Shown: piece by piece, positions 21,258 through 34,480 of the stretch | How positions within the stretch are numbered: position 1 is the stretch's first letter | Layout of the letters: each line of letters opens with the position of its first letter | Source of the DNA: Pestalotiopsis fici W106-1 | Lineage: Eukaryota > Ascomycota > Sordariomycetes > Amphisphaeriales > Sporocadaceae | Direction: 5' to 3' | Length of the DNA stretch: 64,000 bases | NCBI RefSeq assembly: GCF_000516985.1 | Contig: NW_006917094.1 | Span: 496,001 to 560,000, forward strand | Notes under the pieces: generated by a model | What the model saw: the letters and a program-made list of their open reading frames with translations, nothing else | Databases searched by the model: none | What the model was told of the DNA's origin: nothing | Program-made: the position numbers and the translations under genes

Positions 21258-22325
21258 TCACAAGAAATCCTTCACTTGCTGCTCGCTCCACTCCCAGAAT
21301 TGCTGCGCATTACCATTACCGCCTTCACTAACGGGAAGTGTGGCCGGTAGGAGGTCGGCTCGGAGCGGCGCAACTCGTCCCCAGGGAATGACTGGAGAAG
21401 GTCAGCTATCTTTGCTCATTGTCTCAACGTGCTCGAGTAACTTACTCCATTCTTTGGTCCAGTCCACCTTCTCGTTGGTTACTTCAGACGAAAAGCCCGC
21501 ATATAGCTGAGTATATACCCCATTCATAACAGGATAGGTGAGTGTACCAGCAATGAGCTTCATAGCCAGGCCTTGGTCCCTCGCAAGTTCGGTCTTGAGG
21601 TTGCCTGGGTTGATGGCAACACTAACGATGCCGTCGGCCTTGTGGCGGCGGGCATACTCGACAGCCAACAGCCAGGTTCCAGCTTTGCTAATACCGTAGC
21701 GATCGATAGGTTCTCGGGGTATATGGTAGTCGAGGTTGTTGAGATCGATGCCTCGTCCTTCGGGGGCAAATGCCTCCAGACCAAAAGAAGAGAGCCAGAC
21801 AACACGGACTGCACTGCTGCCCACAGGCTCGTCCTTTGCAGCTGCCACCAGCGCAGGAGTCAATAGTTTTGTGAAAAGAAACGTGGCAACGCAGTTGACA
21901 CCCAAGGCCAACTCGTGGCCTTGCGCAGTTTCTGTTGGAGATGTATTGGGCCCCGTCATGACTCCCGCGTTATTGAAAAGAACATGAAGCTTGCTCTCGG
22001 ACGACAGAAACCTTTTGGCTGCAGCTTGCACGTTGGATAAATCAGCTAGATCCAGAAGCAGCAAGACCAAGTCGCCTCGTGACCCGGGTACGGCTTTCTT
22101 GATCTTGGCAATGGCCTCGTTGCCCTTCTTCTCGGAACGGCACGCAGCGTAGACCTTGGCACCTCTGGCGTAGAGGACTTGGGCCAGCGCCTCGCCCATG
22201 CCACTGTTGGCGCCCGTCACGACATAGACCTTGCCTTGTAGGTCATTTGGTATGTTCTGGTCAGTAAAATGGGGCTTTGGTGGGAAAAACTGCGTCCACG
22301 AGAACTGCTTTTCTGGTCCTCCCAT
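21258..22325 (-). CDS. Short-chain dehydrogenase/reductase, 337 aa
   Basis: Exons 22325-21446 and 21391-21258, joined by a 54-bp intron (GTAAGT ... CTCCAG). The frame is open further upstream to 22430, but the Met followed by GGPEKQFSW at 22325 fits the family start. Rossmann motif TGANSGMG (about residue 43), then NNAGVM, a catalytic Ser in WLSSFG, and YGISK (Tyr-x3-Lys). The second exon adds the C-terminal PWGRVAPLRADLLPA and FWEWSEQQVKDFL, typical of fungal retinol-dehydrogenase/WW-oxidoreductase-like SDRs that act on lipophilic alcohols or ketones with NAD(P). Substrate unknown. Complete and apparently functional. Confidence 0.9.
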
Positions 22326-23418
22326 CGTGATGGATAACTGGGCTTTGCGACCGGCCGAGGATTGAATCAAGCAACACAGGCATGCACCTATCCTTAGAAA
22401 AGTGAGTGGAATGACACAAGTGAGACACAATGATGAACCTGTACCAGTCGATGGACCTGGAAACTTGCCTCATTTATTACCAAGAGAGGGGATGCTAAGC
22501 ACAGCACGCTGAACCTGGTACTCACCGCTCGCCCCCCCCCTTCTCCTCTTTAACAAGTATTTATATATGCAAATTGAAGGATATATACCAGATCCCAAAA
22601 TGCTTACGCCACCCCTCGAACTCCCGGAACTAACATTCCAATACGTTATGACAAGGGTGTTCACAGGCTGCCAGTCGATGAGGAGCTGATAAGGAATTGA
22701 TAAGATCTGACAAGGAGTTGAAAGCTTGTACAGCTGCTGGAGGGCAAGGTGCATTGTCAGCGCGGACAAATTACCATTCCTCTGGTGCGCCACGCTGATC
22801 CTTTGAAACGAGAAAGTCCAATAGAGTTGCGTCGTTCTCTAGGGCCAATCGCTATATGTCGGCCAACTTCCCCTGCATTGAAGAAAGCTTAAATCTTGTT
22901 GGGATGGTGGTAATATGAAGTGCCGGAAATAACGGACGTCAAGCTTGATATATTAGTCCAGTATTGCGCTGGCCCAAAACGATTCGACCTGGAACATTTT
23001 GTATAGCAACAGCCTATAGACTGACTGCCAAGATTTCGAAGCGTGGGGTCATATATTTGCCTTCCCCCATAACTGTGCCCCCCACCTGCGATTGATTTGA
23101 GACACATATATCGGCCTCGCCAATTCTCACGCCTCACAAAGGCAACGTTGTTCGCGCAGAATATGTGACGATATTTGCAAATTTCCTGATTGCTCCAGGG
23201 GATAGGACAATGAGGAGGGCAAGATCCGCCTCATATGAGATTTACCAGAAGCTGAGTTTGGGGGAGGGGGACGTTTTGTAGATCAGAGCCCAGCTGCGAC
23301 GGCAAAGCTACTAGTAATCAATGCACCATAGGAAAAATAATGGCTGATATGTTTTAGAAGAATTAGAATTATTACGTAGCTATAGTGACATTTTAAGTAG
23401 CTAATTGTCAATTCTCCT
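22326..23418. other. Intergenic, 1.1 kb
   Basis: SDR promoter plus 3' flank of the rhodopsin-domain gene. Contains a nine-base C run near 22533. No supported gene. Confidence 0.5.
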
Positions 23419-24891
23419 CTACACGGGAGATGTTGACAAGCCAAATATCGAGTCGCTGGATCTTTTTGTGCGCAGCCGCTCAGTACTTTCAGTACTATGT
23501 GATCTTTCCTTCTCGGGCCAAGTAACGTCCCGGCTACCTGTGGGACTCGGCTTGATCCAGATCTTTACATCGTCGGGTGATGCCGGGCTGATATATTCCG
23601 AACTCACTTCGTACGTCTTGCCGTGAGTAATCACGTTTGATAGGCTCTCGAGGTCGTTTCTGCTTCGTGCGTTCCTGGCCTCGCAGCGAACCTCATATGA
23701 TGTAGGCCCGTTGTTGCCCGATGATGATTTTGCCGGCCTGGTGCCTTCCTTCAACGAGTTCATGGTCAGCACGTCGGCCGCGCCTTGACTGCCTCGGCGC
23801 CGACTGCTCATGTGCCCGCTCAAGTGGGCGCTGCGGCTGCCGCCCATCTTTCCGTAGCTCGAGTGCATGTGCGATGGTCGCGTCGTCAGGCCAAGTTTCC
23901 AGCCCAAGAGTCGGAGGAGCGGGCGCAGCGTGGCCAAGCTACCGGCGGCAATGGCCAATCCTTGTTCGACGGTCGACCATATGGCAATGTCCAGGGTGGC
24001 CCAGAGAAAGTCGGGGTCTCGGAATCGGGGGAGATAGGCAAAACGGACCACGACAGCTGCGCTGGCACTACAAGTATGTCAGTCTTATTCGTGGGTTAGT
24101 CATGACTGCAGAAATGACTTACACGCAACCCATGGCCATGAGAGGGATCAATGCAAATTTTGTTCTCCGGTGGAGTTGCAGACCCATGATGATCCAGGCG
24201 GGCAACAGCGCAAAGGTAAAGTCGGTGATGACGCTGCAAGCACTGTAGAGGTAGGCCAACCCAATGATGACCTCGATATTGATGCACGTGCCGTTGTCCT
24301 GGTGCTTGTTCCAGAAGAAGGAGACCGGCGAGCATTGGAAGATGACGACAAAGAAAAAGATTGTGCAGGTGATTCCGGTAATGACCATGGCACCGTAGAT
24401 GATCCAGGCATGTATCTTCTTGACGGCTACGCGCAAGAGCAGGTAGCCAATGGAAATTTTGGAGAGAATCATGGTTGTGCAGTACATCAAGTAACAAAGC
24501 CACCAGAACTTGACAATGTCAGCGATATGTATTCAAATCAAGGTAAAGCTATAGATATTTCTTACCATTCGTCCATGTGATACATTTGTTGCTGGAAGGT
24601 CGGCTTCATGACGACCAGTGCCGTATGATACTCCGGTCAGAGAGAATGAGCAGTAGAGCATGAAAGTGACCTTAACAAAAGAGTTTTAGCCTTCTTCACA
24701 TTGATCATACACTTTTTTCTATTGATTCAACTTACGGCAGCAAGGCTCATCAACCAATCGTCAAGGCCAAACGATCGAACAATAAACAGCCGGACACCAC
24801 ATCGCAACAGAATGGTAACAAAGGCGAGGATGGCAAAAGTATAGTCGACGACCGCAAGCTGCGGTCCCCGATTCTCGATAGCATCAGCCAT
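23419..24891 (-). CDS. Fungal rhodopsin-domain integral membrane protein, 431 aa
   Basis: Four exons: 24891-24736, 24670-24566, 24508-24123, 24067-23419 (1,296 nt). The start Met-Ala-Asp at 24891 precedes a first helix (YTFAILAFVTILLRCGVRLF) and the family hallmark GLDDWLM. Further segments include CTTMILSKISIGYLLLRV, CTIFFFVVIFQCSPV.FFW, a Cys in DNGTCIN, a VITDFTFALLPAW helix and a last LDIAIWSTVEQGLAIAAGS, giving seven helices. The C-terminal 170 residues are a Ser/Arg-rich cytosolic tail. Family knowledge: these SAT4/PTH11-related proteins are fungal seven-helix receptors or membrane scaffolds, often expanded in plant- and insect-associated species. Without a CFEM domain it is not classical PTH11. 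Ligand unknown. Confidence 0.88.
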
Positions 24892-27800
24892 CTTGAAACT
24901 CTGGCCGATCAAGCTTCAAGACAGCGGGTTTCTGAACTTGCACGTTTGTAACAAGACGGCGCAGCAAAGCTGTCAAGGCAACGGAACGGGGATCTGTGAC
25001 ATATAACAGGTCGACTGTCTGTCGGCTTGGTCGGAGACCTCGGCGGCGGAATAAAAGAAAAAGCAAAAGAATTATGAAGTCGCCATACACAGTAACCTTG
25101 CCATTCTACATAGCCACCTAGTCACCGCGGGCCCGGTAGAGGCGGTACGAGTCCACTCAGCAAGCGTGCAAGTACTAGAATATGCCGACTTGTCATCTCG
25201 TGCGTTTCATGTGTCCCTCCCTGCAGGTCACAAAGAAGGAAAAATTAGGAAATAATTATGCAGATTTCAACGGACGCACAGGGTATAGCAGGGCTCTAGG
25301 CTGCAGGGGGACATTTCTCTTTGGTGTACAATTGCAACCCAAGAGACTGGGGTCCCAGGGTTATAGTGAGCCGGTTCAGGTATAGCAACGGCGGGTGGAG
25401 TTTGTTTTCGACTCTAGCCAGGGGCCCGAGCTGATTTTGACTTTCAGGGGTGGGAAGAGGGAGGGGCAAATGCAGAGGTAGTAGGTAGTATTCGTGGGCC
25501 AGGTATTTTGCTGAAATACTTCACCATGCTCACCACTCGCATATTGTCGACCCAGTTTGCCAGTAGTATCTGGTGACGCCAAGAGTTCTTCTCGACGCAA
25601 AAGCACCAGCTTTGACCTTCTCGCTACGTACAGAGTAGGACCCGGTAGTTCATGATGTACGATCTTTGTTCGTGTGACCTGGGAAATGCTCAAGATATCA
25701 TGTACGTGGCCTAGTACGCGAACATCTGCCAAGATATCATTGTGCTGGTGCACTTCAGAGTATCGAAAAGTTTCCCTTGATTGGTACGTTTGTTATCTTG
25801 CAAGACTTCTCGTAACGTGCATCTGCGTCAATCTCGGATTCGCAGCTATGGGTGGGTTGTCTGTATGCAAGCCACTCGATGTCGGTGCACCATTTCCCAA
25901 TCCCGATACTCTGGCCGGGCCGCGGGACATTTGTCATGGGTCATAACCGACGAGCTGGGAGCAATCTCATAAGCTGCAAATTCTATATGTGTATGCGTGT
26001 GTGTGTGAGTGTTTTGGTATGCATGAAAAAATGCTTATGCCCGGCCACGACATCGCATGGCGCGTTCAATCGGAATTTCGTAGTGACATAGTATTTGTTC
26101 TGTGCATGGTCGAGGCAATAGACCGGGTTATTCTACGGGTGGCTTGCAGAAACAGCATGTATTTCGTCAAGCTACCATCAGCCACGCGGAGCAATGTCGG
26201 TCTGTAACCATTTCTTGAATTTTCTTCTTTCTTGGACCATGAATTTTGCCAAGACGTGACAAGAGAGTCTGGGTTGCATCAATGACCCTGAGATTGTGCT
26301 GACATTATGGAGAAGATCCACATCTTTCATCCGTATTCTGTTGTGCAGTGTATGTATTGACATGGGACTAGAGAGTGGAGATCCGTCCTCATGTCGACCC
26401 TGAGGCCGTGAGATTGTCAATACCCACCGCCCAATAGCAATGACCCAAGGGATACTCCTCCCCCAGATCTTAACCAGACTCGTCCAAGGCCATGTCTCTA
26501 GATGACTTCCCCGAGAGAACAGGGACTATGATCTCCGCAGTGTCTGAGCACGATGTATGCATGCAAAGAAGAGCCAGAAGAACTACCAGAAAGTGGGTAT
26601 GGTGGTTTGCATTCTGGACTAGTCCACTCTGTAAGCAGTTCAGAGTACATAGTAATTCCAACGGCTTCTCCATCCGACCCGCGATTCGGGGCTTTTTTGT
26701 TTCAAGAATAAGCGCACGGTCATCCAAGTCTGGTAATTCAGTGAATGACGATTTTGCTTTTCAGAGTTGAGGATAGAAAGAATCGGAGCACTTTCGTCAC
26801 TTGTCACATCACAAGCAGACGCTCGCGCGTCATTCTACACGACTTTGTTTTCAATCAATTGTGGTAGTCGCCGACACGGGATAGAGACGAATTTCGTTTC
26901 GGCATGGTCTAGAATGAGCGGGACCAGTCTTTAAAGTGCCCGCCATCTTTATATAGCGGACCGTTCCAGTGGCTTTGAGCGTACTCTGTACTAGCAGTCG
27001 TACTATTGCTGCGGCAGAAACGGGCCCGCAAGGGACTGGCCTTTGCTTAAATATACCTACCTACAAACGACACCTTGGCGGAGGAGATTATGATCAAAAC
27101 TCTACTCTTGCGGATGTCTGGATTTCTCTAGCAATCATCATATTAGGAGCTACAAGACTAGCCAAACGTCAATTAACCTTAAAAAGCAGGGCGCCATGTG
27201 CGTTGGGGTATTCATGTGATGGTTGTGTGCGAGCGAGATCCGACCGAGGCAATTGTGTACCGGGCTGTCCCTCTCGTGGGCGCATTGGCCAATGATTGCA
27301 TCCCTGGACAAATCCCGTCAAACACAGCAAAGATCGCCAGAATACTAATGAGCAATTCGCTCTACACCCAAACCTTGATAAGACGATTTCAGTGTGCTAA
27401 CGATACCACTTTACAGCGATCCGATCGCTTGTCAACGAAAATTTGTTAGGGAGTTAACGATATTCACCCCTGTATATAGCGTATAATGATAATCGTTGGA
27501 GCTGGCCGGACTTTTGCAGGTATCGCTATATAGTAGATGTTGGCACCCGTATTTTGTAAGGTGTATCGTAGTTTCCAGGGCTTATGGGGGCCTCCTCCTT
27601 TTGGACCTCCAGCTGGTAGGTGGCCAGTTGGCCAATCAGAGCCCAAGAATTCTGGCGCTCCACTGGAAGCTCCACTTATTTTATAACGTTGTCTATGTTG
27701 TAGCGATAAAAACCCTTGGAAATGAATATCGTCTTATCTAGTTTAAGGTGTATTACCATGGATGTTGCGAAGACTGCCACGACTCCCCCTCTGTACTGTC

Positions 27801-28287
27801 ATTTTAGTCCATGCTACGTCGCCTTGGAGGCAGGCCATCATATCCGACATTTCGGCGTCTTCCGTTGTTTATAAGATAAGATCCTTGCTCATAATAATGC
27901 TCCCGTCTGTCAGTACGATTGCATACATAGTACATGACAGTATGCTCCTATTGCCACTGGCCCATACCAGATCAAGACACCACAGAAGTGTCGCCGCGAA
28001 CCCGGTCATATTTGGACACGATGGTGACAATACTGACAGCAAGGTGGATAACATGCCCAACGTCTAGTCGTCGGGGGAAAACATTCACTGCAAACAATAT
28101 GCTATCCACTGACTTGTAGTATAATATACTTGAGAGCATGAATTCTTGGATCATCTTCTTTTGCAATACCAACATGCTCAAGGAAGTGTATCCACATGTG
28201 GCCATCTTTTGAATGCATCCCGATCAACTATTGGTCATAGAGAAGAGAGGCAGGAGTCGCCAAGAATCGACCCACGCCACATGAGAA
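24892..28287. other. 3.4-kb intergenic region, no gene supported
   Basis: Promoter side of the rhodopsin-domain gene and 3' side of the tyrosinase gene. I read both strands for splice-linked coding frames and found none convincing; composition is mixed and the frames are short. A non-coding transcript or an unrecognised small gene cannot be excluded. Confidence 0.45.
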
Positions 28288-29800
28288 TCATTCATATACA
28301 TAACAGAAGGGTCCGGCAGTTGTCGAAATCAGCTCACCCAAACTTCTCTTCTTATTTAGTGGCGGGAACGGAAGGGTATCGTCGAGTGTGGCGTTTTGGG
28401 CCAAAGGAATACCGGCCCACGAGCGTGTGCCGCCCACGTTCTGGGCATGATACAGTTAGTCAAGTGTCCGAGCGGAACACATGTGCCGGATCAGCATATG
28501 CATGAGCAACTCACCTGTCGGTTCTCCCAGTCCAAGTTTTGCCAAATAAAGTAGAGTCGATCTAGTTGGCCGTGGTGTAGGTAAAAAGCGGGTTCTCCGG
28601 GACTGAAGTAAAAATCACCGCCCGGATCGCCACCTATAGGTGGTATATCGTTAGTTTACGAACAAGATACTCATGAATCGACTTACCGATGATAAAGTGA
28701 CCGCCGCCATGTACACCAAAGAACACATTTCGTGCCTGCGCATAACGTGTGTCTCCTTGCATGATGGCTTGGAATAGCTCAATATTTGGGCTGTCGAGAA
28801 TGACGCTGGTTGTGTTGCGCAGCGATGCAAAGTTCTTGCATATAAACGGGTTCAAGTCTCTCTTCAAACATCGTGGAGCATATCGCGTTGGATCCGGATC
28901 CGTAATGAGACCCAAGTTGACGGTAAGGTTCTTGAACGGCCCACTGTGGACGCAGCCGCCGCCGGTCCCAAAGAGCATACCAGACAGGTCGAAGCCTGGG
29001 ATCGTGGGGGCGGTACGATTCGCAATCTTTTCGCCGTTACTGCCGAGGGATGTAGCGGATCCATCGAATAGAGGCGAGGCGTCGACGTCGTCGCAATCGA
29101 GTCCCCATTCCCAGTAAGGTATAGATCCTGACAGAGCGGTCAATATCAAAACGTCCATCCATTTGGGTTGGAATACTCACCAGTATACCCACACTCGGCA
29201 AGCTTTTCAGCATATGTGAATAAGAAGTAGCGATGGAAGAGGAGGAAAGAAGCCTTGGCAACATGTATCAGTACAGTTTGGCAATTCTGTCTTGTTGCAT
29301 CTACAACCTACCGAGACGTGCACATATGGAGTCAATAAGATATGGAGCACAGTAAAGTCGTCGAATGCAGTTCTGGCCAGTTAGTGGCTATCCCATGTCC
29401 GTAAATGAGAGCATGTTTGCTCACTTGGACCCTTCAAAGATGGACATCAGCCCGGGTTTGTCCACGAGGCATTGCACGGCCTTTGTGTACGCGATGCGTT
29501 CATCACTAGGGATATTCCTCCTAATGAAAGAACAGGGTCAGTCAGCACTCGCTTAGCATATGAGAAGTTGTGAGCTGCTCACCATTCCTTGTAAACCTTG
29601 ACATTATCCTTGTTGCATCCAGATGTTCCGTTACTTTCCAGGCGGCTCATTGCATTTTCGTACGCTAGTTTGCTCAAGTCTTTCAACGCATCTCCCGAGT
29701 TGATCTGCTCCTGAGTATACTGGGGAATCGTTGCTGAGACAGACCATATTGCCACAAACACCAGAAAGAGGAGTCGTACGGTAATGTACCATGAAGCCAT
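28288..29800 (-). CDS. Secreted tyrosinase, 386 aa, seven exons
   Basis: Exons 29800-29583, 29520-29425, 29372-29312, 29253-29181, 29127-28687, 28633-28515, 28440-28288 (1,161 nt). Residues 1-23 are a signal peptide (LLFLVFVAIWSVSA). The CuA site has its three histidines: His115 (VLHILL), His123 (YVHVS) and His132 (LFHRYF), followed by CGYTGSIPYWEW. The CuB site has His289 and His293 (GVHGGGHF) plus His316 (FYLHH), with PGGDFYFSPGEPAF between. All six copper ligands are present. Several N-glycosylation sequons occur, for example NRT and NLT. Family knowledge: short secreted fungal tyrosinases oxidise phenols to quinones in pigment or secondary metabolism. No long C-terminal shielding domain is present. 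No biosynthetic partner gene is adjacent. Confidence 0.9.
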
Positions 29801-30838
29801 TGTGACAAACGATGTGTTTTTCGAAACGTAGATGATTGCTTATTGGAATAGGTCACGGCAAGGTCCCTTTATACCGCGTACGTCCCGTTGCATCTACCCC
29901 AGATTCTGTAATATACAACTTGTCTTGGCACTCAAAGAGCGGAACGGCATTGTGTATATTTTATATGACGATGGTCTTCGAGCGACGGCATTGGCCCATG
30001 ACTTTGGGGAAGCGAATACAACATGCACCTCTGTTAGACACGATTCAGTGGAACTTGATGCTCAATTCGCTGGAAATCATACTCGGGGTAAGTTCATCAG
30101 GAGATGAGATTCAAGATGACCGTTCATCATGTGCAGTGCCCCTCTTGTGAAAAATTAATTGTCCAGTCTTTCTTGCAGCTCTGCCGCACATAAGTTGCCA
30201 ATTGCGTACAATGGAGAAATTGAGCTCGAACTTGGCATCTTACAGCCAACGAGTTACAGACACCGTGATGTTTGGGGTTTGACTGATCCTGTCTCTTCAT
30301 ATACTACAATGCACACATATGAGACACCCTCCATGGTCTCCACACAACGTCTGTAGTATACTTGGTCTCCATCCCAATGCGGGACGTAGCAGTTCATGAA
30401 CAAACTTTACCCCAGGATCATCAAGTTCTTGGGCAAAAGTTTCATGGAAGAATAGAACAATCTGTATATAAGATACTTTGGCTGCCCTGTAAGTCGGCGG
30501 ATACATGAAGTGCAATTGTTTCATTACTCAGACAACCAGGGAGATGGCGAATCCAAGCCTTGGCATCTTTATACAAACCACGCACTCTGGGTCACATCAG
30601 CCGTGAGCTTTCTTGTTGGGCGCGGATAAATGAGTGATGGCTGAATTTGACTGGCCTGAAGATGCTTCACCCGCTCTTTCTCCGCATTCATCTAGTTGCC
30701 AGGTACAGCTCAAGATGTTGCAACGTTTCAACAATATTCCATTTATATCTAATACGACGAGATTATAGCTGGGGTAAATGAAAATCCACCTCGGCACTGG
30801 TACTCGGAGTGTGCTCGGAACAAATGAGACCTACCCTC
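29801..30838. other. Intergenic, 1.0 kb
   Basis: Tyrosinase promoter and 3' flank of the sirtuin gene. No supported gene. Confidence 0.5.
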
Positions 30839-31909
30839 TCACGGTGCACCGTTGCCCGACTTTTGAATCAAGGGTTCAAATAGCCTCGGTACAATGGCTG
30901 CTGCATCTCCCGCAAACACCCAATCGACCCCCGGTCTGACGTTCTTAATGTCAGAAATGTCTATATTCACAGTCGCGATCCGGGCGCCCTTTTTTCGTGC
31001 AAGATCGGCATAGCCCGCGGCAGGCCAGACGCTACCCGAAGTCCCAATGACCAGGCAGAGATCAATCGGCTCAGCGTTGTGGAACATGGCATCGACTTCA
31101 GCCATGAGATCTGCCGGCAGGGCCTCCCCAAACCATACGATATTCGGTCGCAGCAGACTGGTCGCGCACCTTGGACACTGCGGCAGATCCGCTGGCGAGA
31201 GGTTGGACGGTTCTGGCACCGCGGCCATGCGCGACTCGATGCTCTCGTTGCCATGTCCCGACTTGAGTGCGGCTTGGTCTGCGCGCGAGTCTGCGGCTTC
31301 TTGATACCCGGCGCCCATGATTTGCCTATTCTTCCTGGCTATGCCCTCCAACAGCCAAGCAGTAGCTTTTGGCCTTTTAGTGCCGTGACCTTGTCCCATC
31401 ACGGAGCTTTTCTGGTCGTCGAGCAATGGTGCCAATGCCGGCGTGATTGGATCCTGAAAGTTTCCCCTCTCGACATAACCGCACTTTTCGTCTGCGCAAC
31501 GAAGATTGAATAGATTGCCGTGTAGAAGCTTGAGCTGATCTGCCGGGTGTCCTGCTCTGGGTGACAGATTGTCTATATTTTGTGACAGCGTGACGAAACT
31601 AGGAACGCGGCGCGCCAGCTCCGCGAGTGCATAGTGTGCGTCATTCGGGGCAGCGGCGAGAGCCAGTCGCCGCATATGGCTCGTATACTGCCAGACGAGG
31701 CCGGGATCGTGACGGAACGCGGCCGGCGTCGCAATCTGCGTAGCGTCATGGTTACGCCACAAGCCTGTCGAGCCGGCGCCGCGATAGGTGGGCAGCCCCG
31801 ACGCGACGGAGAGCCCAGCTCCAAGGACGGCGATGATGCGCCTAGACTTGCAGAGAGCCGAATGAAACTCGGCCAGCTGAGGGTCTTCCCAGGTCACGCT
31901 TGCTGTCAT
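30839..31909 (-). CDS. Sirtuin (NAD-dependent protein deacylase), 356 aa
   Basis: Single exon. The frame continues upstream to 32056, but the Met-Thr-Ala-Ser at 31909 fits the family start; an extra N-terminus of 49 residues is possible. NAD-binding motif GAGLSVASGLPTYRG (residues 30-44), SQNIDNLSPRAG (109-120), catalytic His130 (LLHGNL), zinc cysteines Cys138/Cys143 (CADEKC) and Cys245/Cys248 (CPRC), and IVWFGE, GTSGSV and NIDIS downstream. The long insert between the two Cys pairs (about 100 residues) and general pattern match fungal SIRT5-like (class III) sirtuins. The desuccinylase-type Tyr/Arg pair of class III aligns only partly (S..R at about 77-80), so acyl preference is uncertain. 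Confidence 0.9.
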   Translation of the reverse strand: MTASVTWEDPQLAEFHSALCKSRRIIAVLGAGLSVASGLPTYRGAGSTGLWRNHDATQIATPAAFRHDPGLVWQYTSHMRRLALAAAPNDAHYALAELARRVPSFVTLSQNIDNLSPRAGHPADQLKLLHGNLFNLRCADEKCGYVERGNFQDPITPALAPLLDDQKSSVMGQGHGTKRPKATAWLLEGIARKNRQIMGAGYQEAADSRADQAALKSGHGNESIESRMAAVPEPSNLSPADLPQCPRCATSLLRPNIVWFGEALPADLMAEVDAMFHNAEPIDLCLVIGTSGSVWPAAGYADLARKKGARIATVNIDISDIKNVRPGVDWVFAGDAAAIVPRLFEPLIQKSGNGAP

Positions 31910-33722
31910 CGTGGTATATTTCGTTGTACAAGCTATTTCTCGTTTTAAGCCCTCTTCTACTATTAGTGCAGTGAGACTGATGTAGCATTTGCATTGCCTT
32001 TGAATATAAACCCGCGAGTCCTGAAATGCGCATCTTGTTGTTCTACGTAGCGCCAATTTTGGCCCAGGCAGCAGCTGAGGCTCTTGTCAAGCTGACATAG
32101 CCACGATATCCACCTGCATGGCGGGTTGGCGTATTGAAACCGGACGGATGACAAGCTTTTGGGATGGGTGATTTTTCCATAGAGTGAATGATCAAGCCTT
32201 AGGCTCACTACATACAGCTATTTATCCTTTAACAGCTAAGTTGGGATTCGGAAGGAGGCGATAGTCTTGGGAAAATCGGAATATTTGCGGTTCATGTTTG
32301 GGGCAAAGATCCGTAGGCGGGACCAGGGTTTGTGATCCCCTTTATGAAGGTTAAAATTGCAGTGAAAGTGTTGCGGCCCGAAGGGAATGCTGTGTGAGGC
32401 CCCTATATAGTGCCCTTACCGAGTATGCGATAGCACATCGCGAAGGGGGGCGGGCACGATAAACGTAGTTAAAAGCAACTAGCCGCCAATAACATTGCAT
32501 CTATATTTATTCTCGAAAATGTCAATTTCAAAGAAAATATGAATCAGGACTTTTTGGAGATCGCTACATGATACCAGAGGAAACGATCAAAACCATTTGT
32601 AAATACGACCAGTATTACCCACTGCCTGTCTGGTGTGAGGCAGTATCTCCGCCAGCGGAGGCTCCGCAGGCGGCCGCAAGTGACGCCCGATACGTTTACT
32701 ATGGAACCTTGCGCACATACATCATGCATCGCGTTCGGGTTGCTCTTGGCAATCATGTTTAGAATTCAAACATTTCGACACGCAATTTTCGCTTCTCATC
32801 TGAAGCTACAATATGAATTATATGGAAATATCATCTTAGAAGAAAGCGTCAGAATTGAGGGTGTTTGATGAGGGTCATCGGGTTTGGAAACGAGCCTACC
32901 ACTTTCGAGCCATGCCAATTTACAGCAGCATGACAGCCAAGTACCAGGTAATCAGTCGTCATCACTGCTTCATCAATCCTCGAGTCTCGTCAGTGCAAGC
33001 CGCAAACGTCACATTGAGTTCACTAACATCACCCAATGGATTACTTGAATATGCTCTGGCTAGCCTCCGACACCTCACACGGCGCTATTCCTGGGTATAC
33101 GGCAGCTGGGTGACACGAGCTTGGACGTTGATTGTTATTTCCCCTCACTGAACCAATCCCCATCGGTCAAACTCTATACTCTGCTAGAAGCGTTTTTACC
33201 GTCATTGAATAGTAATGCACCAGCGCTTATAAAGACAAAATTCATTCCAATTCCCTGGTAAGTGTTTATTTACCAGTCAGAGATTCATTCTATAGGGTAA
33301 TGCTTCAGTGTCCGCCAAAACTCTCTGGGAGATAACCATAATTAAGGCGAGGGGCAATCACTTGATGCAGACGGATATTCCCAGAATCTTGGCTTTGCAA
33401 ATGCGCTACAACCGTGTCTTCGCGTCACGATGATGCTGGGCTTCTTCTTCGCATACATACTGCCGTCTAATGGGAAACGGCATTACTGAGTCCTGGTTGC
33501 ATCGACGTCTGACTCGGTTCTGTTGTTGTCTACTAAATTGAGATTTGACGGAAAACAAGATATACTTTCAACGACCTCGGCTCACATGTCTCGGTGGCTA
33601 TCAGGTATATAGATGGCTATTGCTGCATCGCTGCGAAGTTGATGTTGGGTAATTCTGCATTGTCTCACTCCAGCTTGCATTAACAGACATTTTGAACTCG
33701 ACGATATTCGACGACCGCCAGC
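31910..33722. other. Intergenic, 1.8 kb
   Basis: Divergent promoters of the sirtuin and the membrane-protein gene. No coding frame with splice support seen. Confidence 0.5.
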
Positions 33723-34480
33723 ATGACGTACTTGGAAAGATACCGTTCCGGTCATATCAACAGATGGGTCCAGAGACTGCTGCGTCTCCTTCAATTTCTG
33801 ACCGCCATTATTTCCCTGGGTTTCTTCTCCAGGAGACTGAACAGGCTGCTTCACTTGACGAGAGGGGCCTATAATAGAGGTGAAGGCGCCGTCGAAGGAA
33901 TCTTGGCCGCGGCCGTGGTATACTCCATCCTAGCCATGGCCATGGCCTGCTGTCTACGGCACGGCGGTCCCAAGATCATACGTTGGCTATTTGTGCTCAT
34001 GGACATCTTGTTCATCGGCGCCTTCATTGCCGTTGCTGTTCTCACACGCCGCCATGGGCCAGCCGGTGCATATGGTGGTGAATGTCGCACGGATGGATTC
34101 TTGGCGAATGCTGTACGATCAGATTTCAGACGGAGGCACGGCTGTAATCTTCCATGGGGTACATTCGTCCTGGCCATCATTAGCGCGTAAGTTTGTTTTT
34201 CCCAAGACGCTTTTGCCTGGACCATGAATTGACAACTGGGTTTTGGGGAAACAAAAGTATATTGTATGCCCTTTCAGCATTGTTCCACGAGGTCAAGGAC
34301 CGTCGCAACCGCGAACCATCGTATGAGACGGCCCCAGGCAAGGGCGCCAGGGGTTCTCACCATTCCACAAGCACCTACAATACCTATCCTGAGCAGCAAC
34401 AGGTCGTCAACCCAGACGGTTCCTACCCTGTGCAGGCACCAGTCAATCCTGGCCACAATGTCGCTGGTCACCACGTGTGA
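33723..34480 (+). CDS. MARVEL-like four-helix membrane protein, 228 aa
   Basis: Exons 33723-34186 and 34258-34480 with a 71-bp intron (GTAAGT ... AAAAG). Four hydrophobic segments: LLRLLQFLTAIISLGFF, a second ILAAAVVYSILAMAMACCL, a third WLFVLMDILFIGAFIAVAVL, and a last WGTFVLAIISAILYALSALF that spans the intron. The loop between helices three and four has two Cys (GECRTDGF, RRHGCNLPWG), as in fungal MARVEL-domain proteins. The 50-residue C-terminal tail is polar and Pro/Gln/Asn-rich. Family knowledge: such proteins sit in the plasma membrane or eisosome-like domains; specific role unknown. Assignment to MARVEL is by topology, not by strong sequence motif. Confidence 0.78.
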